From NCBI RefSeq assembly GCF_035917995.1, contig NZ_CP109131.1, positions 1,736,001-1,800,000 on the forward strand: a stretch of DNA of 64,000 bases, in the 5' to 3' direction. The stretch is from Streptosporangium sp. NBC_01755. GTDB taxonomy: Bacteria; Actinomycetota; Actinomycetes; Streptosporangiales; Streptosporangiaceae. The first letter of the stretch is position 1. Each line of letters begins with the position of its first letter. Shown piece by piece: positions 53,178 to 62,686 of the stretch. The position numbers were made by a program, and so were the translations under genes. The notes beneath the pieces are model-generated. The model was not told the DNA's origin. It ran no database searches and saw nothing but the letters and a program-made list of their open reading frames with translations.

Positions 53178-55829
53178 TCAGGGAGAGCCGGGCGTGAAGA
53201 CGATCCCGCTACCGCCGTCGACCCCGACCGACTGGCCGGAGACGATGGTCGTGGTCGCGCCCTCGGCGCCGATCACCGCTGGAATCCCGTACTCCCTGGC
53301 CACCACCGCCGGGTGCGACAGCAGCCCTCCCTGGTCGGTCACGACGGCACCGATCAGGCCGAAGTACTGGGTCCAGGCAGGCGAGGTCGTCGAGCACACC
53401 AGGATGTCACCGCGGCGCAGACGCACCGCATCGGCCACCGACGCGCAGACCCGCGCGGGACCCACGTAGCGACCGGCCGATCCCGCGACCCCGCTGACCA
53501 GCACCTGCTCGCCGTCGGCCGACCCCGGTCCCACGCTGAAGTCGAGACCGCTCGCCCGGTCGGACAGGATCGAGTCGATCACGTACGGCACGGCGTCGAG
53601 TGACTGCTCGGCCCCGATGGTGATCGGTGGCCGCAGTCCCCGCTGCCAGTGCCGGATGCGCTTGCGCTCGGCGACGAGGCCTCGACGGTCCAGGCCTCCG
53701 ATCAGGCCCTGTTCGAGTTCCGAGGCGTCCAGGTACAGGGCGTCCACCGGCTCGCGCAACAGATCCCGCGCGCACAGCCTGCGGCCGATCTCCAGCAGCT
53801 GGTAGCGGGTGGCGGCGTGCCCCACCTCGGTCAGCGCGACATAACGGTCCTGCCCGAGTGGCAGGCACGACTCCAGCTCGACGACGAGGCGGCGGATGGC
53901 CTCGGCCCGGCCGGGGTGCTCGGCGACCAGGGCGTCCACGGCGTGCCGCCGCTCGACCGCGAGCCTGGCCAGCCTGGTGCTCGGCCGTTCCTCCTCGTGC
54001 CCGACCTTGGCCGCGAGTACGGCGATCAGCGGGACGGTGTCCTCCATCCAGGGGGTCGACTCGATGCCGTCCATGCCGTGATAGCCGTACTCACCGAGGA
54101 ACGCGGCGATCGGAGCCCACGCCTCCGGCCGGGTGCGCAGCGCCTCCAGCGCGGCCGGCGCCTCCAGGCCCGTCAGGGTCCGGCGCGTCCAGTCGTCGGC
54201 TTCGAGCTCCCTGACCAGCAGCCACAGCGCCTCCTCCAGCTCGCCGAGCATGCTCGGCAGGCCGTGCAGGACGTGCTTGGCCAGCTCCTGGGCGATCTCG
54301 GGTTCCATCCGGGCCAGGCGTGCCATCACGAAGACCGGTGTCATGCCGACCATGCCGCCGATCTCGTCGTCGTCGGCCCGCCCGGCGAGCCAGGCGGTGA
54401 GCCCGCCCACGAGGTCGGCGTCGGAGCGGGCGGTCAGGTCCGCCGCCAGGATCTCCCTGCTGCTCCGCTGGACCGCCTCGCGCCACCCGTCGCGCCAGCG
54501 CACCGGGGCCTCGGCCACCATGCGGTCGATCGCCACCTCGTACGCGACCTGATGATCATCGGGCAGGTCACCGGTGGCGAGGTCCTCGCCCATGTAGAGG
54601 TAGCCCTGGTAGGTGGCGGTCCGCAGCCGGCACGGCGAGTGCCAGGAGGCGCGCGCCCGGTTCAGGCCCTCGGTGAACTTCCCGAACGAGATCAGACCCC
54701 ATACCGAGGAGGGCCCCAGGGACAGCTCGGAGGCGCGCAGCCAGTAGCGGCCGTCCGGCGGGAGGTCCGGGGAGTACTGCGCGCTCAGGTCCGACGGCAG
54801 CCCGGTGATCGGGCGGGCCTGCAACGCGAAGAGCTCGTCGTCGTGGAAGGCCCACTCGATGTCCTGGTTGTCGCCCCTGACCGCCTCGATCTCGGCCGCC
54901 AGCTCCACCAGGCGCCGCAGTTCCGCGTCCGTCAGCGCGGGCGCCTGTCGCCGCCCGGCCGCCACCTCCAGATCGACGATCTCACCCGGCCCACCGGGGA
55001 CGACCGCCGAGGGCTTGTCGGCGATCTTCCGGTCCAGCACCGTACCGGTCTCCCGGTCCACGACGAACGTGTCGCAGGGGGCGGTCCCCTCGACCAGCTC
55101 GCTCGCCAGGCCGTAGACCGCGTTCACCACCAGGCGGGAGCGGTCCCCGGTGACCGGGTCGGCGGTGAAGAGCACGCCACTGGCCGTCGGTGAGACCAGA
55201 CGCTGCACCAGCACGCCCATCGTGTGTCCCGACGTCCCCATCCGCTCGCCGTAGGCCAGCGCCGTCTCCGACCACTGCGACAGCCAGCAGGCGCGGATCG
55301 CGTGGAGCAGCCCGTCGGCGTCGCCGATGTTCAGGTGGCTGTCGAAGATGCCGGCGAAACTCGCCTCGGCGCCGTCCTCGGCCAGCGCGGACGAGCGCAC
55401 CGCCACCGCGGCGGCGCTCTCCCCCCCGCCCCGCGAGGAGCGCGCCACGAGGCGGTCGTACGCGTCGAGGACCTCGGTCACCAGCGTGGGCGGCAGCTCG
55501 GCCCCGAGCAGGCCGGACCTCAGCTCCGCCACGCCCGAGGCGTCGGATCGGCCCTCCTCGACCTCGCGGGCCAGCTCGGTCAGCCCGGCCGCGGCGAGCG
55601 TGTCCCGCAGGGCGAGCACGGTGAGGCAGAACCCGGCCGGAACCCTGACCCCGGCACGCAGCAGGTCGGCCAGCCCCGACGCCTTACCGCCGACACCGGC
55701 GCCGAGACCGGCGTCGACACCGACGCCGGCACTGGCACTGGCACTGGCACTGGCACCGGCACCGGCACCGGCACCGGCACCGGCACCGGCACCGGCGGGG
55801 GCTTCCTCAAGGGGCACTACGTAACGCAT
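53178..55829 (-). CDS. PEP-synthase/rifampin-phosphotransferase-like dikinase
   Basis: 883 residues. N-terminal PPDK-type ATP-grasp domain with GGKASGLADLLRAGVRVPAG and AVRSSALAEDGAEASFAG; a middle region of about 430 residues with no recognised acceptor domain; C-terminal PEP-utilising swivel domain RGDILVCSTTSPAWT and GGLLSHPAVVAREYGIPAVI containing the phospho-acceptor His. This order (ATP-grasp, acceptor-binding middle, His domain) is that of rifampin phosphotransferase: ATP + acceptor + water gives AMP, Pi and phospho-acceptor. Residues 11-47 are a GA/SA repeat expansion from a GGCACY hexamer run. Ten bases after the HAD gene. Confidence 0.85.
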   Translation of the reverse strand: MRYVVPLEEAPAGAGAGAGAGAGAGASASASASAGVGVDAGLGAGVGGKASGLADLLRAGVRVPAGFCLTVLALRDTLAAAGLTELAREVEEGRSDASGVAELRSGLLGAELPPTLVTEVLDAYDRLVARSSRGGGESAAAVAVRSSALAEDGAEASFAGIFDSHLNIGDADGLLHAIRACWLSQWSETALAYGERMGTSGHTMGVLVQRLVSPTASGVLFTADPVTGDRSRLVVNAVYGLASELVEGTAPCDTFVVDRETGTVLDRKIADKPSAVVPGGPGEIVDLEVAAGRRQAPALTDAELRRLVELAAEIEAVRGDNQDIEWAFHDDELFALQARPITGLPSDLSAQYSPDLPPDGRYWLRASELSLGPSSVWGLISFGKFTEGLNRARASWHSPCRLRTATYQGYLYMGEDLATGDLPDDHQVAYEVAIDRMVAEAPVRWRDGWREAVQRSSREILAADLTARSDADLVGGLTAWLAGRADDDEIGGMVGMTPVFVMARLARMEPEIAQELAKHVLHGLPSMLGELEEALWLLVRELEADDWTRRTLTGLEAPAALEALRTRPEAWAPIAAFLGEYGYHGMDGIESTPWMEDTVPLIAVLAAKVGHEEERPSTRLARLAVERRHAVDALVAEHPGRAEAIRRLVVELESCLPLGQDRYVALTEVGHAATRYQLLEIGRRLCARDLLREPVDALYLDASELEQGLIGGLDRRGLVAERKRIRHWQRGLRPPITIGAEQSLDAVPYVIDSILSDRASGLDFSVGPGSADGEQVLVSGVAGSAGRYVGPARVCASVADAVRLRRGDILVCSTTSPAWTQYFGLIGAVVTDQGGLLSHPAVVAREYGIPAVIGAEGATTTIVSGQSVGVDGGSGIVFTPGSP

Positions 55830-55839
55830 GGAGAGCCTC

Positions 55840-56589
55840 TCAGCTGGAGAGCGGTACGGGGTCGAGCCAGCGGTCGACGACGTCGACGACGCCGACCAGG
55901 TCGGTGACGATCGCCTCCGGGTCGGTGCCCTCCTCCTCCTGGAGGCCGTTGGGCAGCCATATCGCGCGCATGCCGACCGCCTGGGCGCCGCTTATGTCCC
56001 AGGGGCTGTCGGCGACGAACACCGCCTCGGCCGGGGTGACCCCCAGGATCCGCAGGACCGTGAGGAAGCTGTCCGGGTCCGGCTTGGCCCGTTTCAGGTC
56101 CGAGCCGCAGACGCAGACGTCCAGGAGATCGGCCAGGCCGTCCTCCTCGAAGAGCCGCTCGTGCCAGGAGCGCGGCCAGTGCGAGCTGGTCAGGATGCCG
56201 ACCAGCAGGTCACGCTCCTTGAGCGCGGCCAGTGCCCGCCGCGCCTCGGGGCGGGCGTGAATGTTGGGCGCCATGGTCTCCAGGTGCGCGGCGAGCACCT
56301 CGTCGGCGAGCCCGTCCGGCAGCTCGACGCCGAGGGTGTCGGCCGCCATACGGGGGACCGTGAGGATCGAGGCCACCTCGCTGGTCTCGGCCCAGATGCT
56401 CCAGATCTCGGTCTCCGCGGCGGCCAGCGCGGCGGCGGCCCGTTCCGGGTCCGCCCCGTCCAGCAGGGCACCCGCGGCGAGCCACTGCAGCTGCCTGGGT
56501 ACGAGGTTCCAGGGCGTGATCGTGCCGCCCCAGTCGAAGACCACGGCCTTCAGCGGGGCGGCCTGCCCTGCGGTCGCGTCGGTGCTCAT
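55840..56589 (-). CDS. HAD-superfamily hydrolase
   Basis: 249 residues. Motif I VVFDWGGTITPWN has nucleophile Asp19 but Gly in place of the second Asp, as in DWGGT-type HADs; motif II GILTSSHWPRSWHER; motif III Lys in DLKRAKPDPDSFLTVLR; motif IV VFVADSPWDISGAQAVGM. Likely phosphatase of a small phosphoester; the missing acid suggests a dehalogenase- or specialised-phosphatase-like branch. Start overlaps the PhyH stop by four bases, so it may dephosphorylate a product of the operon. Confidence 0.82.
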   Translation of the reverse strand: MSTDATAGQAAPLKAVVFDWGGTITPWNLVPRQLQWLAAGALLDGADPERAAAALAAAETEIWSIWAETSEVASILTVPRMAADTLGVELPDGLADEVLAAHLETMAPNIHARPEARRALAALKERDLLVGILTSSHWPRSWHERLFEEDGLADLLDVCVCGSDLKRAKPDPDSFLTVLRILGVTPAEAVFVADSPWDISGAQAVGMRAIWLPNGLQEEEGTDPEAIVTDLVGVVDVVDRWLDPVPLSS

Positions 56590-57629
56590 CTGAATCCCTC
56601 CAGCGTGGAAACCCCGTGCTCCGGCTTCGGGGAGGATGTCAAGGAACGGGTCCCGCCCATCTCGCGGTAGCGGCGCTCGAAGCGCGCCGCGGCCTCCTGC
56701 CAGCGGCCGTTGCGCCGGGTGGCGGCGGTCCCGTCGGCGAACGGGGGGGCGTACGTCAGGTGCAGGATCCTGCGCGGCAGGCCCGACTCGTTGGGCGAGG
56801 AGGAGTGCACCAGCAGGCTGTGGAAGAAGAGCACCGAACGGGCGGGGGCGTGGATCTTCCGCCGCAGCGGCCCGACGCTGCTCTCCTCGACCCGGCCGCT
56901 GCCGCTGTCGGGATCGCGGCCCACCAGGCGGGTGGGCTCGCGGTGCGAGCCCGGCACCACCGTCATCGGCCCCCGGTTCTCGGTGTCGTCCAGGCTGACC
57001 GCCACCGAGATGGTGCTGGGCGGGTAGCCCTGCTGACGGTAGTAGCCCCAGTCGTGGTGGAGCGGCCAGGTGTCGCCGGACGCGCGGGTCGGCAGGAACG
57101 GAAGCCCCTCGACCGGAGGCAGGCGCTGCTTGTAGTTGAGCTTGCTCTCCATGAGCGTGCCGGAGTGCCCGGTCAGCTGCCGTACCGCCGCCAGCATCAT
57201 CGGATCGGCGGCGAGGGCCGCGGCGACGGGCAGCACATCGACGACGGGGCTGATCCTGCGGATCACCAGCTCGCCCGAGGCGTCCAGCAGCAGGTCGCCT
57301 CGCGGGTTCCGGCGGCCGAGCACGACCGAGGAGTCGACCACCAGCTCGATCAGCCGGTCGGCACCGGCCAGCAGCTCCCGGTGGACCTCCGGGGTGAAGA
57401 AGTCCCGGCGTACCAGGTATCCGTCGGCGGCGAAGCTCTGGACCTCGGCCTCCGACAGCGGACCCGCGACCTCCGACGCCGACTCGGCGGCCTCCCCTGA
57501 CGGACCGCCGGCGGCCTCCCCTGACGGACCGCCGGCAGCCTCCCCTGACGGACCGCCGGCAGCCGACAGCGAGCGGGTGCCGTACGGCACCGGGGCGGCG
57601 TCCGCCGCGCTAAGCAGACGCCACGACAT
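56586..57629 (-). CDS. Phytanoyl-CoA dioxygenase (PhyH) family protein
   Basis: 347 residues. Fe(II)/2-oxoglutarate facial triad: LHHDWGYYRQQGYPP gives His191-x-Asp193, FFHSLLVHSSSPNESGLPRR gives distal His275, and the following Arg fits 2-oxoglutarate binding. Residues 25-48 are three exact-phase copies of GGPSGEAA (24-bp repeats, bases 57489-57560). PhyH enzymes hydroxylate small molecules or CoA esters. Start overlaps the amidohydrolase stop by 20 bases. Confidence 0.87.
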   Translation of the reverse strand: MSWRLLSAADAAPVPYGTRSLSAAGGPSGEAAGGPSGEAAGGPSGEAAESASEVAGPLSEAEVQSFAADGYLVRRDFFTPEVHRELLAGADRLIELVVDSSVVLGRRNPRGDLLLDASGELVIRRISPVVDVLPVAAALAADPMMLAAVRQLTGHSGTLMESKLNYKQRLPPVEGLPFLPTRASGDTWPLHHDWGYYRQQGYPPSTISVAVSLDDTENRGPMTVVPGSHREPTRLVGRDPDSGSGRVEESSVGPLRRKIHAPARSVLFFHSLLVHSSSPNESGLPRRILHLTYAPPFADGTAATRRNGRWQEAAARFERRYREMGGTRSLTSSPKPEHGVSTLEGFR

Positions 57630-58905
57630 CGGCCGGCGCGCCTTCCTGCCCGCTCACCGGGGAGATCCCGAAGAACTCGGCCGAGTTGTCGACGTAGAAC
57701 TTCTGCCTGATCGACGGGTTGGCGCCCAGGGCGTCGAAGACCTCCTCGAACCGTCCGGTCCCGTACGCCGTCCCCTCGTAGTGCGGGAAGTCGCTGGCGT
57801 ACAGGAACAGGTCCTCGCCACCCTCGAAGAGGTAGCCGGGCAGTCCCTCGAAGGGGAAGGCGCCCACTCGCACGGCGCGGCGGAAGTAGTCCGAGGGCGG
57901 CATGGACAGCTGCCGGCGCAGATAGTGGTTGCGCACCCCGACGACGTCCATCACCCAGTCGATCCGCTCCAGGAAGCTCTGCACCCACAGGCCGCCGCAC
58001 TCCATGGTGGCGACCTTCAGCCCGGGATGCCGCTCGAAGACCCCTCCGAAGATCAGGTCGCTGAGCGCCGCCTCGACCGGAAGGTGTCGATTGATCATCG
58101 AGCTGAGGTCCGGCCCCGAGTGCGAGTCCGTGTACGCGTCGACTCTCTCCCACGCCGGGTCGACCGTGTGCGGCATGACCGCGATGTGCATGAACACCGC
58201 GAGGCCGGTCTCCTCCAGCGCCTTCCACACCGGTTCGTTGCTCGGATGGGACCAGGGCACCCCCCGGAACGGCTTCATCGCCAGGGAGACGCCCTTCATG
58301 CCGAGCGCGGCGCAGCGGTGGATCTCGGCGACGGTCCAGTCCACGTCGTACAGACCGATCTGCCCCGCGGCCAGCAGCCGCTCGTGGTAGGGCGCGCACT
58401 GCCCGGCCACCCAGTCGTTCCACGCCGCCATGTGGGCCTGGACGACGCGGTGGCCACGCGGCTCGACCAGCCGGGTCCAGTAGAAGGCGTAGCTCGGGAA
58501 CATGATGGCGACGTCCGTGGCCATCTGGTCCAGGAGCGGGATCCTGGCGGCCGGGTCGCTGGCGGTCGGCTCGCATGTCTCGTCGAAGGAGCGGGGGTTG
58601 AGCGCCCGGTCCTCCTTCTCCCGCTCGTAGGCCAGCTCGTCGGCCGCGATGAGGCGGGCGATGCGCTCGTACTCGTCGGGGACGGTCGCCCGGCCCGGGC
58701 CGATCCGCTCCTCGCCGAGGTACAGGAAGCGCCGGCCGAACTCGTCCTCGCGCAGGTCCAGCTTGAGCCCGCCGGTCTCGGTCAGGTCCACGCCGTCCCA
58801 GGTGCCGAACGTCTCGTTCAGGTGCTGGTCCACGTCGATGATCGGTCCGGATACCTGCGGCCGGATCGAGGGGCCGGTGAACTCGGCGTTGCTGGTCCGG
58901 TACAT
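57610..58905 (-). CDS. Amidohydrolase-2 family protein (ACMSD/decarboxylase-like)
   Basis: 431 residues from ATG 58905, preceded by GGGAGG. N-terminal IIDVDQHLNETFGTWDG (metal-binding DxH in place of HxH), later VFMHIAVMPHTVD, MECGGLWVQSFLERIDWVMD and LFLYASDFPHYEGTAYG with the catalytic Asp. This family includes 2-amino-3-carboxymuconate semialdehyde decarboxylase, resorcylate decarboxylases and hydrolases. Substrate unknown; adjacent paralogue at 59003 suggests sequential or heteromeric use. Confidence 0.87.
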   Translation of the reverse strand: MYRTSNAEFTGPSIRPQVSGPIIDVDQHLNETFGTWDGVDLTETGGLKLDLREDEFGRRFLYLGEERIGPGRATVPDEYERIARLIAADELAYEREKEDRALNPRSFDETCEPTASDPAARIPLLDQMATDVAIMFPSYAFYWTRLVEPRGHRVVQAHMAAWNDWVAGQCAPYHERLLAAGQIGLYDVDWTVAEIHRCAALGMKGVSLAMKPFRGVPWSHPSNEPVWKALEETGLAVFMHIAVMPHTVDPAWERVDAYTDSHSGPDLSSMINRHLPVEAALSDLIFGGVFERHPGLKVATMECGGLWVQSFLERIDWVMDVVGVRNHYLRRQLSMPPSDYFRRAVRVGAFPFEGLPGYLFEGGEDLFLYASDFPHYEGTAYGTGRFEEVFDALGANPSIRQKFYVDNSAEFFGISPVSGQEGAPADVVASA

Positions 58906-59002
58906 GCCGAACCTCCCTTTCTCGTCTTCCGCGCCTTCCTTGCCGGACGGCTGGGTGCGGATCGGCGACTGCTCGGTGACGGGCGGGTACAGGTCCGGGG
59001 GG

Positions 59003-60127
59003 TCACAGTCCGAACCACTCGGCTGCCTTGCCGTAGCAGGCGTGGTCGGCGACGTCCTCGGGAACCTCGGCGAACAACTCGTCGAGGACGGGGTGCGGGT
59101 CGAAGCAGACGCGGTGGTTGTGCGGGTAGTCCGAGGCCCACATGACGGTTCCCGCCAGGTTCGCCCACGGCATCGCGAGCATCCGCGCGCCGATGCGGTC
59201 CTCCTCGAAGGTGGCCGCGATCTGGCGCTGCCAGATCTCGATGGGCGTGCTGGAGAGCTTGACGTCGGTGTAGCGCTCCCTGGCGGTGTCCTCGGCCTGC
59301 TGGATGACGAACGGCAGCCAGCCCACGCGGCACTCGCCCAGCAGGACGCGCAGCCCCGGCCGCCGGTCGAGCACGCCGGAGAAGAGCAGCGACAGGATCG
59401 GGTCCAGGATCGCGAACGACGCCTGCACGACGTAGGAGGGCCACTGGCCGTGGTGGCGTACCGGCTCGACACCTGGAGTGGCGGAGATGTGCGTGCACAG
59501 CGGGACGCCCGCCTGCTCCACGGTGTCCCACAACTCCTCCCAGACCGGCTCCCACAGCGGCCGGCCGGCCAGCAGCGCGTTGAACTCCAGCCCGCGGAAA
59601 CCCTGCTCGACGGCCCAGCGGGCCTCGGCCGCACACGCCTCCGGCGAGCCGGTGGGCAGGATGGCGAGCGGTACGACCTTCCCACCGCTGTCCCGGTCCA
59701 TGGTCAGCGCGAACTCGTTGTAGGCGCGCACACAGGCCAGGCCCAGCCGCTCGTCGCCGAAGATGAACCCGTCCACCGGGGGGAACATCACCTGAGCGGT
59801 GACGCCCGCGCCTTCGAGGTGGGCGCTCACCAGCTTCGGATCGGAGGGCGGCAGCGATCCGGGCTCCGTCTCGACGCCGAAGTCACCGTAGAAATCCTTC
59901 AGGAGCAGGGCGTTGTTCGACCCGGCCGCCGACGGGGTGTGCGGCCTGCCCTCCCAGACCCACATCGAGCCCCTGTCGCCGGTCTCGACGACGCGTGGCC
60001 CCTCCTCGCGCAGGCTCGCGGGCAGCCTCTCCTGCCACAGGCCCGGCGGGATCCACGGCAGGTCCAGGTGGGAGTCAGCGGAGATGAGCCGGCGCCTGGT
60101 CGGCGGCGTCGAGAGCACGGGGGGCAT
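59003..60127 (-). CDS. Amidohydrolase-2 family protein
   Basis: 374 residues from ATG 60127, GAGAGGA just upstream. LISADSHLDLPWIPPGLWQE (metal-binding DxH), LCTHISATPGVEPVRHHGQW, VLLGECRVGWLPFVIQQAED and TVMWASDYPHNHRVCFDPHP with the terminal Asp. The SDYPHxxxxFP region and LLGECRVGWLPF are typical of this decarboxylase/hydrolase family. Same operon as the second amidohydrolase, the PhyH and the dikinase. Confidence 0.87.
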   Translation of the reverse strand: MPPVLSTPPTRRRLISADSHLDLPWIPPGLWQERLPASLREEGPRVVETGDRGSMWVWEGRPHTPSAAGSNNALLLKDFYGDFGVETEPGSLPPSDPKLVSAHLEGAGVTAQVMFPPVDGFIFGDERLGLACVRAYNEFALTMDRDSGGKVVPLAILPTGSPEACAAEARWAVEQGFRGLEFNALLAGRPLWEPVWEELWDTVEQAGVPLCTHISATPGVEPVRHHGQWPSYVVQASFAILDPILSLLFSGVLDRRPGLRVLLGECRVGWLPFVIQQAEDTARERYTDVKLSSTPIEIWQRQIAATFEEDRIGARMLAMPWANLAGTVMWASDYPHNHRVCFDPHPVLDELFAEVPEDVADHACYGKAAEWFGL

Positions 60128-60767
60128 TCCTCTCGGTAGGGACAGGTGAAACAGGGTGGACGCGTGAGAGCACCACCGCATCCGAACGTTCGCCCGCGAC
60201 TTCCACGAATGATCGGAGCACGCCCTCCTCCGCGAAGCCGGCGCGCAGCGCGGCCACACGGGAGCCCACGTTGTCGGGGCGCGTGAAGATCTGTATGCGG
60301 GCGTAACCCAGCGAGGCGATGGCCCAGCCGGTGACGAGGTCGATGGCGGTCGCCGCGACACCCCGGCCACGCAGGCGGGGCAACACCCAGTAGCCGGTGA
60401 TCTCGGCGACGCGGTGGTGGGGGTCGAAGGCTCCGAGTGTCAGCAGGCCGGCCGGTGCCGGGCGCGTGTCCCGCCCGGCGTCGTCGGCCTTCCCTGTGAT
60501 CCCGGCGCTCCCTGTGATCCCGGCGCTCTCGTCCGCCTCTACGCCCTGGACCTCGATGATGAAGCCCAGGTCGCCCCGGTCCGCTGTCGCTTCGAGTTCC
60601 GATAGCCACTGCGCCGCTGACAGGCCGAGCGGCACCGGAGCCCAGGGGTTGGTTTCGAGCGAGCTCACCATCGAGAGGAAGGCCACGTCGTGCCGCGTCC
60701 ACGGGCGGACGGTCACACTCCCCCTGGTGAGTGGCCTGCTCGGGTGGCCGGCTGTGTCAGGTGGCAT
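60075..60767 (-). CDS. GNAT-family N-acetyltransferase (RimJ/RimL-like)
   Basis: 230 residues. VTVRPWTRHDVAFLSMVSSL, ITGYWVLPRLRGRGVAATAI (acetyl-CoA binding R/QxxGxG/A) and PDNVGSRVAALRAGFAEEGV are the GNAT core. Residues 77-100 contain a duplicated GITG-type low-complexity insert (AGITGSAGITGKADDAGRD). It overlaps the amidohydrolase by 53 bases and is the first gene of the operon. Acetylates a small-molecule amine or protein N-terminus. Confidence 0.85.
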   Translation of the reverse strand: MPPDTAGHPSRPLTRGSVTVRPWTRHDVAFLSMVSSLETNPWAPVPLGLSAAQWLSELEATADRGDLGFIIEVQGVEADESAGITGSAGITGKADDAGRDTRPAPAGLLTLGAFDPHHRVAEITGYWVLPRLRGRGVAATAIDLVTGWAIASLGYARIQIFTRPDNVGSRVAALRAGFAEEGVLRSFVEVAGERSDAVVLSRVHPVSPVPTERNAPRALDAADQAPAHLR

Positions 60768-60945
60768 ACGAACCTCCCCCGCAGGTCAAGACAGGGAAGA
60801 CAATATATATCTATAACGATACGCGTCAACGACAACCGATCTACCGAGAATCACGACCGCGAAAGTGCCGAAGAACAAGCGATATCCCCGCTGGGAGGGC
60901 CGTGATCCATGGACGCCCCTTACCCATGACGCTATCGTTTCATAT
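60768..60945. promoter_or_regulatory. Divergent promoter region with inverted AACGATA motifs
   Basis: AT-rich gap between the divergent GNAT and ABC transporter genes. AACGATA at 60815-60821 and its inverse TATCGTT at 60933-60939 (each followed or preceded by GC-rich CGCGTC/GACGC) suggest paired sites for one regulator controlling both operons; also ATATATATCTATAACG near 60803. Regulator not identified in the window. Confidence 0.5.
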
Positions 60946-61884
60946 ATGCGCAATGATGTGGAGGCAACCTACGTCCACGCCGAGGGCCTCGTGAAGAGGT
61001 ACGGAGCGCTGACCGCCGTGGACGGCATCGATCTCCGGATCGTCCGGGGCGAGGCCTTCGGCTTCCTCGGCCCGAACGCGGCGGGCAAGAGCTCCGTGAT
61101 GCGCATGATCGGTTGTGTCTCCCCGGTCACCGAGGGCCTGCTGAGGGTCTTCGACACCGACATCCCCGGCAACGAGTCCGCGATCAAACAGCGGCTCGGC
61201 GTGGTCCCTCAGGACGACAGCCTGGACGAGGACCTCACGGTCCACGAGAACATGATCGTCTATGCCCGCTACTTCGGCATGAGCTGGCGGCAGGCTCGCG
61301 CGAAGTCCGTGGAACTGCTGGAGTTCGTCCATCTGAACGATCGGTCCGGCGACAAGGTCGCCAACCTCTCCGGCGGAATGCGGCGGCGGCTGACCATGGC
61401 GCGCGCCCTGGTGAGCGATCCCGACATGCTGCTGCTCGACGAGCCGACCACCGGGCTCGATCCGCAGGCCCGCCAGGCCGTCTGGGACAGGCTCCACCGC
61501 CTCAAGAGCCAGGGCGTGACCCTGGTGGTCACCACGCACTACATGGAGGAGGCCGAGCAGCTCTGCGACCGGCTCGTCATCATGGACACCGGGCGGATCG
61601 TCGCCGAGGGCTCGCCCCGCGAGCTGATCGAGAGATACTCCACCCGCGAGGTCGTGGAGATCAGGGCCGACTCCGAGGTGGTCGCCCGGTTCGGCGACCG
61701 CCTGTCCCAGCTCGCCAAGCGGGTGGAGACGATGCGCGACCGGACGCTGCTCTACACGGACGACGGCGACCGGGCCGCCATCGAGCTCGTCGAGCTGGGC
61801 CTCACACCGGAGGTCCTGCTGGTGCGCCGGAGCGGTCTCGAGGACGTGTTCCTCAGGCTCACCGGACGCGCGCTGACCGACTAG
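60946..61884 (+). CDS. ABC-2 type transporter ATPase (DrrA/NodI-like)
   Basis: 312 residues from ATG 60946. Walker A is GPNAAGKSSVMRM (Ala for the usual Gly), signature NLSGGMRRRLTMARAL, Walker B MLLLDEPTTGLDPQARQAVW, H-loop VVTTHYMEEAEQLCDRL. Exporter-type (daunorubicin/nodulation NodI-like) ATPase. First gene of a transporter-ATP-grasp operon divergent from the GNAT operon; an efflux role is inferred. Confidence 0.92.
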   Translation: MRNDVEATYVHAEGLVKRYGALTAVDGIDLRIVRGEAFGFLGPNAAGKSSVMRMIGCVSPVTEGLLRVFDTDIPGNESAIKQRLGVVPQDDSLDEDLTVHENMIVYARYFGMSWRQARAKSVELLEFVHLNDRSGDKVANLSGGMRRRLTMARALVSDPDMLLLDEPTTGLDPQARQAVWDRLHRLKSQGVTLVVTTHYMEEAEQLCDRLVIMDTGRIVAEGSPRELIERYSTREVVEIRADSEVVARFGDRLSQLAKRVETMRDRTLLYTDDGDRAAIELVELGLTPEVLLVRRSGLEDVFLRLTGRALTD

Positions 61885-61893
61885 GGGAACCCG

Positions 61894-62676
61894 ATGCCGA
61901 AACATCCCACGATCCACGCCCTGGAGTACTGGGCGATCAACTACCGGCGACGATGGCGCGGGACCGTGATCAGCGGAATCCTCACCCCCATCGTCTTCAT
62001 GGTGGGGATGGGCTTCGGCCTGGGGGCGCTCGTCGACACGAAGATCTCCGGCTCCGGCCAGATCGGCGGTGTCGACTACGTGGTGTTCATCGCGCCGGGA
62101 CTGCTCGTCTGGGCGGCGATGCAGACCGCCGTGGGCGAGTCCACCTGGCCGGTGACCACCGCGGCGTTCTGGGAACGGACGTACGCGGCGATGATCGCGG
62201 CCCCGCTGCGGGTCAGGGACGTCTTCCTCGGTCACCTGCTCTGGATCTGCGTGCGGATCACCATGGTGAGCACGGCGTTCCTGCTGGCCGGCCTGCTGCT
62301 CGGCGCGATCTCCTCCTGGTCGTCCCTGTTCGCCCTGCCCGCCGCGCTGCTCACCGGCATCGCGTGCGCGTCCGTCACGATGGCCTTCGCCGTACGACAG
62401 GTCAGCGCCGTCTGGTACGACGCGGTGTTCCGGGTGATCGTGCTGCCGCTCTTCCTGTTCTCCGGGATCTTCTTCCCCATCGAGCAGATGCCCGCGCTCC
62501 TCCGCCCGCTGGCGTACGCCACCCCGCTCTGGCACGGGGTCGAGCTGTGCCGGGGGCTCGTCATCGGCCACGTCGAAGCCGGGGCGCTGACCGTGCACGT
62601 TCTCTACCTGTTCTCGCTGACCGCGCTGGGGCTCTTCCTGGCGGTACGGAGCTACCAGCGGGTTCTCACCAAGTGA
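61894..62676 (+). CDS. ABC-2 type transporter permease (NodJ/DrrB-like)
   Basis: 260 residues, six TM helices. PIVFMVGMGFGLGALVDTK, RDVFLGHLLWICVRITMVST and VLPLFLFSGIFFPIEQMPAL are typical of ABC-2 permeases of the DrrB/NodJ type. 10 bases after the ATPase gene. Confidence 0.88.
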   Translation: MPKHPTIHALEYWAINYRRRWRGTVISGILTPIVFMVGMGFGLGALVDTKISGSGQIGGVDYVVFIAPGLLVWAAMQTAVGESTWPVTTAAFWERTYAAMIAAPLRVRDVFLGHLLWICVRITMVSTAFLLAGLLLGAISSWSSLFALPAALLTGIACASVTMAFAVRQVSAVWYDAVFRVIVLPLFLFSGIFFPIEQMPALLRPLAYATPLWHGVELCRGLVIGHVEAGALTVHVLYLFSLTALGLFLAVRSYQRVLTK

Positions 62677-62686
62677 GGCGGCTCCG

